Positions 1-14,000 of a DNA stretch of 64,000 nucleotides are shown here, piece after piece. The position numbers and the translations under genes were made by a program. The first letter of the stretch is position 1. Every line of letters starts with the position of its first letter. The stretch is taken from the NCBI GenBank assembly GCA_008638375.1, contig CM018036.1, forward strand, positions 16,510,651 to 16,574,650, read 5' to 3'. Below the pieces are notes generated by a model, which was not told the DNA's origin, did no database searches, and was given only the letters and a program-made list of their open reading frames with translations. The DNA comes from Nyssa sinensis. Lineage: Eukaryota > Streptophyta > Magnoliopsida > Cornales > Nyssaceae.

Positions 1-366
1 AATTCAGAAATTTTGGATTATATTTTCCTAAATTAATTTGTGATCTTCTAGTGGTTTGATTATATTTTAAGTTTGATTACAAATCATTATATGATAAAAT
101 TACAGAAATCATGTATGAAGTAGTTCTTTAGTTCTTGTACCTCTTTTCCTTACAATTATATATATATTTTTTTTGCGACACTGGTGGGTAAATGATTTTT
201 CAAACTTCATTTATTTGAAACTACTAGATGATGTGTATCTAAATTAATTTGTGAAATTGCACAATAACCGTTGTTGTATTAAAGGACACATTATTGGTTT
301 ATGTTAACTTTACACTAGATATTTATAATAGGGGCAGTAGTAGTTTAATGATAATTTTTTAATTAG

Positions 367-1332
367 ATGGCTAAGCCAATTGACAATGTGGAAGACTCTG
401 TCAATTGGCCACCTGTGGCAGAAGATGCCTTTATTACTTTAATGGTTGAATAACTCAGCCGATCTACTTTAGTTTCAAACACATTCTTGAAGAGCATTTT
501 TCAAAGATTTGATGACCAACTGTATGAAAAATTGAGCAAAAGATACACGATACCGAAACTGAAATCAAAGTATAACTGACTACGTATGAAGCACAAGGAG
601 TTTTCCATCCTATTGGGTCAGTCGGGGTTCGGTTGGGATCCCAACACCGACATAGTGACTGCAACTGAAGATGTTTGGCAGAGACATCTTAGGGTATTTT
701 ACTCACGCCTATTTTATAGTTTCACAACCCATAAGAATAGTTTCCTTACATATTGTTTTTAAAAACCCTTTGTAGGCACATCCACAAGCACGGCAGTTTC
801 GGCACAAGGGATGTGAATTCTACAGCCTGTTGGGCATTATTTTTAATACCACAATTGTGACGAGTGCACTTGCTAGGTCTTGTAGGCAACAACCTCTGAC
901 CTCTAATGAAGAAAGGACAAATAGAAGATGCATTCATAGGAGCAGGTGTCCATGTTAATACTAAAACTGTGTTGGTAGATTCCTCTGAGCAACCGACCTC
1001 GAGTAGTAGGAAACGGAACATTGATGGCCCTTCTTTTTCGAGACCTAGGAAAGAAAGTAAGAGTGGTAGCATGGAGAAAGCTTTTGAAGCATGGACTTCA
1101 TTTTCCATTGCTCGAACCAAAAAGATTAAAGGGGAATGACGTCTTGACACTTCTAGTAAGACATCTGATCCGTACTCTTTAGAGGCATGCATTGAAATTC
1201 TAAGTTGCCTTGACGGTATTGATGATGCTCACTACATGAAGGCATGCAAGAAGTTTACCAAGGCTACTTGGCGAACGATGTTTATCCGTGTGCCCCTAGA
1301 AAGGAAGTTGAAATGGGTGATGAATCTCTAAA
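367..1332 (+). pseudogene. PIF/Harbinger ORF1, Myb/SANT-like DNA-binding protein, broken
   Basis: Reading from the ATG at 367 gives the Myb/SANT-like (Myb_DNA-bind_3) domain found in the accessory protein of plant PIF/Harbinger transposons. The segment ending in SGFGWDPNTDIVTATEDVW (about 626-675) is the typical end of the domain. A second exon begins after the acceptor near 776 (HPQARQFRHKGCEFYSLLG). The C-terminal helical part SDPYSLEACIEILSCLDGI lies at about 1165-1220 and ends in RVPLERKLKWV. In this family the protein helps bring the transposase to DNA. In-frame stops (after LMVE near 452, in SKYN near 576, and after KGE near 1137) show it is dead. It lies just upstream of the matching transposase in the same orientation, as in intact elements. 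Confidence 0.8.
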
Positions 1333-1809
1333 GATGTTGGTTGTTGCTTCTGTGTGGTTGATAGTTCTGTTTGGTTGACGGTTTTGTTTGGTATTGGGTC
1401 TATTTGGTTGATGGTTCTATTCGGTTTTGGTTATGTCTAAAACAATATGCATATGCTATTTCCTATAACTATTTTTTCTTATTGTCTTAAGTAGTTGGTA
1501 CAATGTGATATTATGGAATGTAATAGTAATTGTGCTAGATTATGCATTAGCTAATGTTTTCTATGTTTTCATAGCACTATTATACTACTTGATATATTTG
1601 AATGTATGCATTGGTTAATAGTTTTTAATTTTATTTTAATTTTTGTCTCTCCTATATGCAATCTGATTTGTTACATAGTAATATAATCAATTTTTAAATT
1701 TATGGTTCAATTAATAATTCTCATTTCCGGACAGGATACAAGCTGAATTATTTGTAATTTTCTTGTTTGCTTCATGCATATAAGTTTACCAACACCAGTA
1801 ACATCCAAT

Positions 1810-3124
1810 GTCAATTGGTGGAGACACTGATAAGGAAATAGAAGAGGAGATGGATGAGTTAATGGATGCTTTTATGTTGACTCAGTTGTATAATAGGTCT
1901 ATTACTATTGGAAAGCGACCTTATAGGGCATCAGCTTTACCTAGGTATGATTATGTGCAAGAGTTACTATTGGGACATCCAACGTGAATATACGAAATGT
2001 TACGCATGGATTCTGAAACATTCATGGCCCTTTGTATCACATTAAGGAATGGATTCCTTGATGAAAGTTCACACTGACATGTTCCCATTGAGGAGTTAGT
2101 GGCAATTTTCTTACTAACAATATGTCATAGTACTAGACATAGAGTGGTCGCAGAAAGATTTCAACACTCAACTGAAACAATCAACCGCCACTTCAAAGAA
2201 GTTTTGAGAGCAATTGCCAAATTATGAGTATTCTTAATTCGTCCAAAGCAGCCATATGAAACGGTGCCTAGAAATTTTGAACAATCATAAATTTAACCCA
2301 TATTTTGTGGTATATTTCTAAAACTTTCATTTAAATTTGATATCTAGTCGTATGCTTAATAAGCACACTATGGTAGGACTGCATTGGTGCCATAGATGGG
2401 ACGCACTGTGGTTGCATGGGCACCTGTATCTAAGCAGATAGCATTTTGCGACCGTAAAACAACAATCACCGAGAATGTTTTGGTTAGATGTTCGTTTGAT
2501 ATGCTTTTTACATTTGTTTACACGGAGTAGGAAGGAAGTGCAAATGACTCACGTGTTTTTTTGAATGCAATAACCCAACAAGACTTGCAATTTCTCCTAC
2601 CACCTACCGATAAGAATCTAAATAGTCAAATATTAGTGTACTGTGAAATTAATGTTTGTTGTGCACTAACTATAAAAGTATTTTCACTGTAGGAAAATAT
2701 TATGTGGTAGATGCTGGGTTCACAAATGTGGCGGGGTTCTTGGCCCCTTATCGTGGTGAACCATACCATTTGGCTGAATTCCAAGCCAGAGGTCATGGGC
2801 CACTTGCTCCGAAGGAACAGTTCAATCATAGGCATTCATTTTTGCGTAATGTGATTGAGAGATGTTTTGGTGTATTAAATAAAAGGTTTCCCATCCTTAA
2901 GCAAATGACAAATTACAAGGTTGTTCGCCAAGTCATTGCTTATTGCGCAATTTATAACTTCATTCGAATGCATTCTCGTAGGGGATGACTTCTTCAATGA
3001 TTTCAACATTGAGGACATGTTAGTAAGGGATGAAGCTAATCTAAATGGACCACGTCCCAAAGTCGACATGTCCCAAGAACAAGCAAATGCCATGGCCAAT
3101 TTACGTAATGAAATAGCTGCCTAA
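1810..3124 (+). pseudogene. PIF/Harbinger transposase (HARBI1-like DDE), decayed
   Basis: The N-terminal part reads MSIGGDTDKEIEEEMDELMD and then the helical segment RMDSETFMALCITLRNGFL near 2000-2060. The first catalytic Asp region (GAIDGTHCGCMG) lies at about 2388-2425. The second (VVDAGFTNVAGFLAPYRGE) lies at 2703-2760, and the final catalytic Glu block (NVIERCFGVLNKRFPIL) at about 2848-2900. This is the DDE_Tnp_4 nuclease layout of HARBI1-like proteins, which cut and rejoin transposon ends. Stops near 1985, 2075, 2225 and 2290, further stops at 2440-2560, and a frame change after RMHSRRG (about 2985) make it non-functional. No clear terminal inverted repeats or TAA-type target duplication were found, so the element's outer limits are open. 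Confidence 0.85.
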
Positions 3125-3797
3125 ATGTGGTTGGATCATAATATTATTGGACAATGAAGAGTAAAGTTATGTTATATGTTTAAATTTGTTTAAGGATGAC
3201 TCTACTTAATGTAAATGTAATATTTTTAATTTTTGTAATATATATTAGCTAGCTCCTTTTATTTAAAGACCAAACATCACTAATGTGCATGCATTTGGAC
3301 AATATTGCCTGTATATATAATGTATTTGAAAATTATATCAAATTTTAACAAATCGCTAATCAAATATGCAGGTACAATGTAATAACTAATTTGAATTTTA
3401 ACTTTTTTTTTTGTTGACAGAACCATGATTAGTTTGGCAAAAGTTCAAAAGTATAATATATATTTATAAAATTAACAATTAATATATCAAAAATTTGCTT
3501 ATAAAGACAAAACTCTTAGTAAAAATAAAAAGAAAAACTCAAATTTTTTTTTTAATTATATCCAAATGTGTTTTCATATTTTTCAATTCTCAATCTGTTT
3601 TAAAATTATCATATTTAAATATATTTTTAAAAATTTTATAAATTTAATTATAAAATTTTGAAATATATTTTTAAAAAAATTATATGTAAATCACTGTTTA
3701 AAAGTAGCCTCACTTATTTTATTTTACATCACCGCTCGAACTGAGTTCGACACGTGATTTTTAAACCTTGTGGACGATAGTAAACCCCATCGGTTTA

Positions 3798-3805
3798 AAA
3801 CCCTA
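3798..3805 (+). promoter_or_regulatory. Telo-box (AAACCCTA) in leader of the helicase gene
   Basis: AAACCCTA lies 40 bp upstream of the helicase ATG. Telo-boxes are common in promoters and leaders of plant ribosomal-protein and ribosome-biogenesis genes, which fits the predicted role of the helicase. A CACGTG G-box core is also present at 3751-3756. That either site is functional is inferred from position only. Confidence 0.45.
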
Positions 3806-3844
3806 GAGATCCAAACGCAAGACAGAGCAGAAGACGCAGTGTTG

Positions 3845-5025
3845 ATGGCCGCCATGGCAGTAACAGAGGAAAACCCTAACATCAGAGTCGAGGAGGCGAA
3901 GAAGAAGAATCATAAGCGAAAGAGAGATAGGAAGAAGAGAGCACTCACCGCGGACTCAGAGCCCGAGAACCCAAATAATGGAGAATCAGAAGCGGTAGAG
4001 AAAGCCGAAGAAAAGGAGGAAGAAGAAATTGAAAGGGCGGACGGTGATGGAGTAGGAGGAGGAGAAGAGAATGGTGGAGATGAGAGAGAAGAAGAAGAAG
4101 GGTTGAAGACTGAGAAAAAGAAGAAGAAAAAGAGCATGAAGAAGTTGAAGAGAGAGAAAGAGTCGGCTGAGGGTGAAGAACAAGAAGAAAATTGGGGTGG
4201 TGTGGAGAGAGACGAAGAGGTTGAGTTGAAGAGTGAGGAACGCAAGAAGAAGGTGAAGAGTGGGTCTGGAATTATGAGTACGGAGGCGTTTGCTTCGCTG
4301 CCCATATCTGATCTCACCATGAATTCTATCAAAGACACGGGCTTTCAGTACATGACTCAGGTAAAACCCTTAATTCATTTTTATCTTCGACTCCAATTTG
4401 TGATTCAATTTGTTGCGACTCTAACAAATTGATTCTTTGTTTGTGATATTATGTATAATGTATGGAGCTGTATTTAATTTATTTTCCTTTTGATCTGTTT
4501 AGACAAAAAATAGGTCTTACTTTTTTTTTTTTTTCTTTTTTAAATTGACCTTGGGTTATTATATATTTATGTATATATGTATATTTTTTCTCTAGCCACT
4601 TGAACATCACTCGGATAGTCGGATATAGCTTTTTTTTTGGCCTTAGTTTTATTCTAATTTGTTCGTTTACATTTGAAAATTGAGGTCTTCGGTCGTTTTA
4701 TTCTGAATGGGTTAGAATTGAATAGTGCTTGTATCGGTTTTTCTTAGCCTCTGTTTGGTAGAAATCGAGACTTGAGATTAAGGAAATACTGGGAGATGAG
4801 ATTTAGGTACCCTGTTTATATCAGTTATTAAGCTTTCAACTGGGCTATAGGGTTATCAAATTGGCTGCAGGGTTATGAATGCATTTGTTAGAATGTGGGT
4901 CTAGCTTATTTAGCTCAATGAATTATCTACTTGGAGACTACATTTTTGGTTTCTTGTGTTTGTGAGTTCTATTATATGTTTGTCTCATCTATCGGAAGGC
5001 AACTTATTTTTCTGATAGGTAATCA

Positions 5026-5078
<53 letters not shown>

Positions 5079-8000
5079 TAAGGGGACTTGAACCCTCAAC
5101 CTCCTGTATGGATTATGGGGAGGTGGAGGAGATACCAACAAGCTCGAAGACAACTTATTGGTTGTTGTAACTTTTGAATCACAAAGTCAATTAACATACC
5201 ACTCAACTGAACTCAATGCAGAGGTTTAGTTTAATCAAGTTAGTTCTTCACATTTTCAAAACCTGAACACAGAAAACTTAGGTTTCACACTTTTTTTTTT
5301 TATCATTTTTTCTTTACCTCCATTATCTAGCAAGAAAATGGAAGCTAAATAATTCAAAATTAAGAGAAATATTGCAAAATTATTGACATAGAAATAGTAG
5401 GAAAAGAAATACTAAACATCATTATTTGAATCACCTATTCCTACACCCTCATGTTGATGGATTCCATAGTTTTATTCTAAGGAAATCTCATTTATCAGAA
5501 TTATGCAATATGAAGAAAATAATTAGTTGAACTCACATATCACAGGATAGAGAGTAATTAACTTATCAATATTTGCATACTACAAACCACCTATTTGAAT
5601 TGTTAATAATCATAGTGTGGGATAACAGCCACTGTTCCCACCGCTGTTAGCCTGTTACAGAATTGTACATGAGATGTTCCCCTCTTACAGCTCCTTGGGG
5701 GTCACAAATGAATCTAGGAACCCATTTATTTTGGTTTGCTTGTAGGTATGATAGAATCAAAATCCATCATAAGGTCCCTGAATTAGATCAATTATATTCT
5801 GTCTGCTCTATTTATAAGAAATTTAAGTGCTCATGAACTGATCTCATCTTTAATGATTTAATTCTACTTTGTTGTGTATGGGTCATAACTTAATCTATCA
5901 ATAATTACTTTTTTTTTTTTTTTGTAGCTATACAATAAATATTGCAACCTTTCATGCTGCTTGCACATGTCTGTAGTTATGTATGTATTGGCTCTGTTCA
6001 TTTTTTTGGACAAGAAGATTTATTTTTCACTTCGTATGGCAGCAAGCACACTTTGTCTCTAGTTAAACTCTATGGGCAGATATCTCTTACTTGTATCATT
6101 ATGTCTTTCTACTTAATATGTTTAGTTCTGTGTAGAACTAATATTCCTCACTTAACTTCTAATTACAATGCAGATCCAAGCCAGAGCAATTCCTCCACTA
6201 CTGGAAGGCAAAGATGTTCTTGGAGCTGCAAGGACGGGTTCGGGAAAGACCCTTGCTTTTCTGGTACCAGCGGTGGAGTTGTTATATCATATCCGCTTTA
6301 CTCCTCGCAATGGAACAGGTGTTGTCGTCATTTGCCCAACAAGGGAGCTTGCCATACAGGTAAATATTATCCTTCTTTTTATGGTTTTATTTTGATAGGC
6401 TACAGATAAATATCCTCATAGTCTTTCGTTGATGATACTGACACTGATTCACCCTAAGCTACAAAGATCCTCTCCTTGTAAATATAGTCAACTCCTCTTG
6501 ATTTGATGTGTTTTGACAACAAAATCTTTTTGATGAACTTCTTCTTTTCCATTGAAACACAAAGATATTAAGTCTAATGATATCGATATATCTTATTGCA
6601 AAAACACACACATTAATTCTTACTGTAGACTCCTAGCACAAGTTACATCACGCTGCTTTTGTTGTCACCCTTAGGCTGCAACCTATATGATTTTACCTTC
6701 ACATGGTTTGCACCCCCTTTGGTTCTCATTAATGAATTTTTACTTATAAAAAAAACTTGAGTGTACATATACCACTACCATTTATTAATTTGTTCTCTAT
6801 CTTAATGAATTACTTTAGCAAAATAGATTGTCACTACTCATTGGAATTCCGTATTAATTTTTTTAAACCAACCTATACACTCAATCATGATTTCAAGAAA
6901 ACACTAATATTCTTGTGATCCCCATTTTGGTACGCACGTTCTAATCTAGAGAACAATTTCATTTCAAATACTAAATTTAGTGATTTGAAAAATTTCTTCT
7001 TAATTCTTTCATCAATTTTCTTTCTAAAAGAAGAAAATAGGAATGGACCAAAGGAAATTAAGAGATCAACATAAATATGTTTGCCTAGTTCGATACTTTT
7101 ACATGCTTTATTTCAATACAACTATATGGACGACTTATGCACTTCTATGATATTAATTTTCGTTATTCATCTCTTGGTGAAGAAAATGCTCCTACAATTA
7201 TACCTACCTTGTCATAATCCATTTATGTCAATTATATAATCCTACCCTCTATTGTACTGCATTTAGAATATGTAGCATACTGCGGTTCCATTTTCATTAT
7301 ACAAACCATAATGATTCATGTTTTAGGTAACATTGCACTCAATACTCATAATTATTGCTAGCACAAAAAACAAAAAAACTATATTATTAAACATTGTACC
7401 ACATTGATGTTTGTGAAAGAGTATTCACTAGCATTTTTTTTGGTCAATAAAAGGTGGGTGCATGCGTGTGCGTGCATGTGTGTGTATATCAAGGCGTTTG
7501 AGGGGAGCTAACCCATGCACAAAAAAATGGGTCAGCTACAAAAATTCAAGCTAAAGATCCCTAAAAAAAATCTATGAACTTTTCTATATACAAGTGATTT
7601 TCCTCCTTAATTCAAAAGAAAAACAAATGTAGAATTTATAAAAAAGAAAGAAAAAAGGAAAAACAAACAGTAAAAAATTATCTTTGAAGCACCATAGAGA
7701 TAACTCTTTCCCTTCAAAAGTCTTTTAGTTTCTTTCAATGTTTTAAAAATTGGACCGGACTGGCTGGTCGGATTGTAAAAACCGGGAACCAGTCCAATTT
7801 CTGGTTGGTCTAATATTGCAAAATCGTTAGCTACCAAAAATTGCTTTTTAAAGCAAAACCGTAAGAACCGCCGGTTCATTTAAACTGTTCATGGTTTTGG
7901 AAAACAGCCCAGTCATTTTAACTAGCCTGCATTGTATTCACGCATTCCTAGAGTAAACACTCAATCACGTGGGTAGTTAAAAACTTTTGACTAGTCAACT

Positions 8001-11000
8001 CTAAATGCTTTAAGGCATTCATTTCTTTATTTTTTAAAGTTCCAAAAACCATAATTAAATGGCTTTGATTGAAATGGTTTACAGTAAGTTAAATCTTTCA
8101 TAACTGAGAGGCCTTTTTTAAAGATTTTCATGTCTTCAACCTCTCATTTGGCTACCCGATGTGGGAAGAACAACGCTTTTTATAAGGACACAAATGCTTG
8201 AACTTTTTTCTCACATTTGATGTGGGACTTGAGTAATACTGTGCTTATAGTTGCCTCAATCCTTTTCTCAAAGCATAGATTATTATTGAACTTCTTAAGT
8301 TTCCTTGTGGACTATTATTGCAAGTGACTTTGATCATTAGTCTTAGTGTGTTCTTGAACTTTGATACAAAATTTTCAATTTACTACTTGTAAAAGTTGTC
8401 TTATAAATTTGTAGATTTTGTTCATAATTTTTATATATTATTTAAGATTTTTTCTATTATTAATATTAATAGTAAATATATTTATGATGTAATTATGACA
8501 TCACGGTTCGATTTCGTTTAGCCCGATGGTTGAACCAGTGACTCATGACCCGGTCTTTTTTCCGGTTCAACGAACGGTCTTGGTTTTAAAACATTGGTTT
8601 CTTTCCCTCCACAAGCACTAAGTGAGACACAAAGGAGCCATATTCCAAGCAATCTTCAAATAAAAACTAAGTTTGCTGAAATCTAGATAAATACATGTGC
8701 TTTGCTTCATGTGCGTGTGCGTGTCGGGCATGCAAAGGTAATTCTGTGACTTTATACCGGATTTGCCCCCCTACTCATGAATATCATGATTCCTATTGTT
8801 TTTTCCTTGGTGCCTACTAATCTTTTTGTTGATGGCTTGTCACCTATTACAAATTACAAACTTCAAAAAATGTCACCATAGACTGATCCCTCTATTATAA
8901 TCCTTTCTATGATGTGTAATTCTGAAAAGTAGCAATGAAAATGAGAAGTTCCAGTATTTTCTTTTTGTTAACGAGATAGAATTAAAAATCAACATTATTC
9001 TGTGGTTGTATGTTGGTTATATTCAAATTCTTGGACATGTATCTTTCCCTCAACATTTCAACTCATTCTCAATCTTAAAGCTCGAAATTACTGTCTTATT
9101 ATATCAAAGTAGATGCACTCAACTATAAATGCAATGACATACTATATGTTTAGGGTTTGAACTTCCTTGCTTAATTTTCCATTCAAATGATACAGACACA
9201 TGCAGTTCGCTAAGGACCTTCTCAAGTATCACTCACAGACTCTTGGCTTGGTTATTGGTGGTTCAGCTAGAAGGGGAGAAGCAGAACGTATAGTGAAAGG
9301 AGTAAATCTTTTAATAGCAACTCCTGGCCGACTTCTAGACCATCTTCAGAACACCAAGGGCTTTATATATAAAAATTTAAAGGTATTTACATACTCACTA
9401 TTTTGATATTCTAAACCCTTGGGTTGGATGAGTTGGGAAGAGGCTTGGGTATTCCGAAGGTTCTAGTTTCAACTCCCGGCCCAAGGACCAATTACCTATA
9501 AAAAAAAAAAAATCTATTTTCATATTCTGTTGTGTTACCATGTATTAGTTACATAGCAAGATGATATTGTGGGTGACATATTTGGAATGTATATCTTCTT
9601 GCTGAATTTCTTGCTTGTAAACTCTTTTAATGCAGCTAACGGTCCTTTTACTTAGTTAAGTATTGATAATTGAAGTCAAAGATATTATGCAATTGATCCT
9701 TGATTAGTGGTTGAATGCAAATCCATCGCTAACACTTGCATATCAAATGATGTAAGCAAGTCTAACCCCCAACTCAAAAAAAAAAAAATCCTGCCCTATA
9801 AAACAAAGAGAGGGGGAAAAGGAGTAATAAGCCCAAATGAAACTTTGACTGGACAGTTAGTTGATAGATTTTCTGAAATGAATTGAAGATTAAATTTTCT
9901 TGACACCAAGAATAGAAAGGGCAAAAGCAAGTTCAGTTGGTTAAACATATGGCTACAAACTGATGGTTCAGTGGCATATAAGTTTATTGGGTTTGAAATT
10001 TGATGATCATTTTTTTATTTTATGAAGGTGACATCTATTTTCTTTGTGAACCATGTGATTTCAATCGTTTTGAAGTTTGAGCTGGCTTTGTTTGACAACT
10101 GGGTTTTGTTAATAGAAATGACAATGTAAAAGGTTGGAACAGGCAAACCAAATATGGTTAAGGTTAAGCTTGACATACACTTGTTAGGGGCTGAGAAATG
10201 CCCTAAACTTGGTATGTTCAAATTCATTATAAAAGGAAACAGGTCGGGTGATATTTATTTCCACGGACACCCATGTTCTGCTTCTTAAAGAAAAAAGTAC
10301 ATTGGTACCCCCGATTAATCCCGTAACAGATTGAAATCCAAATTTGATTAAACCATGACAAAGTATAGAGTGTATTTTTTTTTTTTTTATAAATAAAGGT
10401 ATTGTATTAATACCGCCCAAAGGGGGTGAAACCATATACAAAAGAGACTCACAAAAAATAGAATCTCATATTCTTCAAAAAATCTACAAACTTATATAAT
10501 ATGAGTGGTATGCCACAACAATCCAAAAGTACAAAAATTTTCAAAAAACTATATTTGAATTTATAAATGGACATCATCTCCTCTTCATAGTAGTGTTGGT
10601 TCCTCCCCCTCCAAATACACCAAAATAAACAAATGGGAACTATCCTCAACACTCCCTTCCTCCCACCCCTTCCCTAACCACCGTTTCAAAAAATCCACCA
10701 CTGATGAAGGCATCACCCAACAATACCCAAATAAAGAGAACAATAAATTCCCAAACTTCCTTCACAAAGGAATGGTCTCCTCATTATTAAATCACACGCA
10801 ACACATTCCCGCGAATCCCGCCAAATGAAACCCTCGTTTCTTAAGATTATCTATAGTTGGAATAGCCCCCTCAAGCAAGAGTCCAAATAGAAAAAGTAGC
10901 CTTCAAAGGAGCCTTTGTACCCCAAATCACTTTTCATGGAAAGCTCCGGTCTCCCTTTCTAGCTAAATCCTTATAATAGGATTTAATTGAGAAACTATTG

Positions 11001-14000
11001 CTGCTATCTATCGTCTACAGAATCTTGACCCTTTCCTCCATGTTAGGCATATGTTGGTGAAGAAGATTCAAAAACTCGTCATTTCTTCCGTCTCCCAATC
11101 ATGAATATTGTTTTATGTTAGGATCGCCAATGTGCCACTTATCAGAGTTAATTTACCCCCTTTTGATAAATATTGTTTTTTTTCCCCACCCTGCCAATAT
11201 TTTGGAACCTGTCAATGATAGGATCCCAAATTACCTTGTTCTTAGACGAGGCTCCTGAAGGCAATCCCAGATTCACTGGAGGAACAACACCCACTCCACA
11301 TTCCAAATTCCAAGCCAAACTATCAATATCTGCCACCTCCTATAGTGTTTGTATACAATATGTAATTCTGAAATCACCCCAAATTGCTAATGTGTCTAAT
11401 CTTTCAGAATAGAATCTAGTAAGATTCGAGTATGACCCAATTAAATTGATTTTTTTAAAAAAATTTATATGTAGGTAGGTTCAATTATGTTCAATACTCA
11501 TACAGTCATACTTCATTTGATCCAGTTGAATTCAATTGTATTCCAAATGAGTGATACTCCTAGGTGCAACATCTTGTGAAGGTGGTATTATAAATTAGAT
11601 GGTGGAGGTAAACATGTGATTACACTTTTCAAAGGACCACATTTAATACAAATCACCAAGTCTCTTTTGGAAAGCATTCAGAGGTAGGTTTGGTCTCTTG
11701 TGAAGTTTTATGTTTTGATTAGATACTGTCATGACATATACCAGAGAAGATGGGGAGATTGGTAACCATTGTTTAAGTGTAAAATCCTAAATTTCATTGA
11801 AACCCAGAGTTCCTAGCATATGTAGCAGTTTGCAGAAGAAAAAGAACTCTGCCGTTATTTTTTGCTTGAAACAAAAGGTCCTTCCTTAGAAATGACTTTG
11901 GAGGCATTAAATTTTAAATGATTAAATGGAGAATGTTGATCTGTTTTTATATTGCCTTCTAGTTAACGTTTTCTTCTGTTTGTCGGCACAATGAAATTTG
12001 TTGCCAATCTCTTCAGAGAGGTTGTTAAATGAATTTGAATTGGTTACAGGAAATGCTATTGATATAATGGACATATTTATTTTTCTGGTAGTTGAGATTG
12101 ATTCTCTGTGGCAGGCAAAAAAACCTGTGGCTAGCTATTCAAATTTTCGAAGAGGCAATATGTTTGATCATCTTAATATTTGAAAGATGCTTAAATTTTG
12201 AGATAATTTAAGCAGAATTAGAGTTGTGAGTCCAAGAAAAAGTTATCATTTTTTTATTTATTGATCTGTTTTTATATTGCCTTCTTGTTAACGATTTCTT
12301 CTGTGTGTCGGCACGATTCTTGAGAGAGGCTATTAAATGTAGTTGAATCGGTTACATGAAATGCTATTGATATATTGGATGTATTTATTTTTCTGGTAGT
12401 TGAGAATGATTCTCTGTGGCAGGTAAAAAAACTGTGGCTATTCAAATTTTGGAAGAGGCAATATGTACTACCATCTAAATATTTGAAAGATACTTAAATT
12501 TTGAGATAATTTAAACAGAATAAGAGTTGTGACTCCAAGATAAAGGTATCAGATTTTTATTTTATTATTTTTAAAGAACCTTTGAGTGAGGTGGAGACAC
12601 AATTCTTCTTTATTCAACTATTGAAGCAACAACTTTGATTATGAAGCTCATAGTGGCTGTTCATGCCTTGACCACAACAAAATGTCCTTTTTTTTTTTTT
12701 TTAAGTTGACCACCATTAAATGTCTTCTTTGTGACTTATCAAAATAAATATGTAAATAAATAAATAAAATGTATTCTTTTTTGTGATGCTAATCATCAAG
12801 TAAACTTATTGGAAGTGCTCCAGTGTCCATTTAGTGATTAAATAATTTCATGAGAAAAAGTGTGCAACTACCTTTTTTTTTGGTTAAGGTACAGTACACC
12901 ATCACATGGCACATACGTAAGATCTTCAAACTCCAATCATGGGGTGGGCGCAAAAGTACTCAACTAGAAATTGGAGGTGGAAGTTTTAAAAACCTCTCTC
13001 TTCGGCATTTGAATGGCTGCTATACATGCGTGGCTGTCAAAGTCTTGCACACTGTTTAAGAATAGAATTCATTCAACTTTCTGAATTAATTTATTGAAAT
13101 TGGTGATTTGTCTGGGAATTCATTTTTCATATTTTGTGTAAATATTCTATTTTTCATTACAGTTCCCCCTCAAAAGATTGTAGTGCACCATTTTATATAT
13201 TAATTTTTCCGCCCGCCGGGGGGGGGGGGTGAGTGTGTTATTATTGAACAGCACCCGCTGCTTGTTTTAAAGCAATTTCATGCAGATATCTGAATTGCAT
13301 TTCTTTTCTGTCTGAAACTAAAACTAGCTGTTAATGGAATACTTATTATAAAATATTCTAGCTTTTTAAAAGATCTCGTGGCTTGCAGTGCCTTATGATT
13401 GATGAAGCTGACAGGATTTTGGAAGCAAACTTTGAAGAAGAAATGAAGCAAATTATTAAGATTCTACCTAAGGTAAATTACCTTATACTCATTTATATTA
13501 TTTAATATAGTGGCATGAAACTGTTATGAAGTAGGCTTTATATGATATGATATTGTCTTTTCTTTTTATTTGATTAATTTATCATCAAGTAGAATCAGTA
13601 CCAGTTATTGGTACAGGACTCTCCATCTACCCTTTTTTATGGCTGGGTCACTGATCAACTGGTTCAACTGCGGATCAAGCCTACAGATGCATCTGCCTTG
13701 CATATAATTAAAACATCGAAAGTTTGAAGAATGATTCAATGTCTAATGCTAGTTCACTGGCTGAGCTCTACTGCCTATGCTTAAACAGTTCGGAGTTCAG
13801 GCCCCTTAACCCTCGTACTTCAAATGTTTTTCCTTGGATGGAAGGTCTAACATTTGAACTGGACTGGTGGACTGGCTGTGTTGCAGTTCACCATTCCAAT
13901 CTTTTTGCCCAGTTCTATAACATTTGTATTTACCTTCTATTAATATCTTCTGAAAGCAAGGATATTTGACGTAGCTGAGCAGACCGATTTTTTAGGGTTG

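Larger units (their letters stand above)
300..3130 (+). mobile_element. Decayed PIF/Harbinger transposon (limits approximate)
   Basis: The Myb/SANT-like ORF and the HARBI1-like transposase sit in tandem on the same strand with about 0.5 kb between them, which is the two-gene layout of autonomous plant PIF/Harbinger elements. Both are broken. The flanks (1-300 and 3130-3750) are AT-rich and give no recognisable termini. Confidence 0.7.

Noticed and set aside
3910..4338. 142-codon Ser/Phe-rich minus-strand open frame
   Set aside because: Antisense shadow of the Lys/Glu-rich first exon of the helicase.
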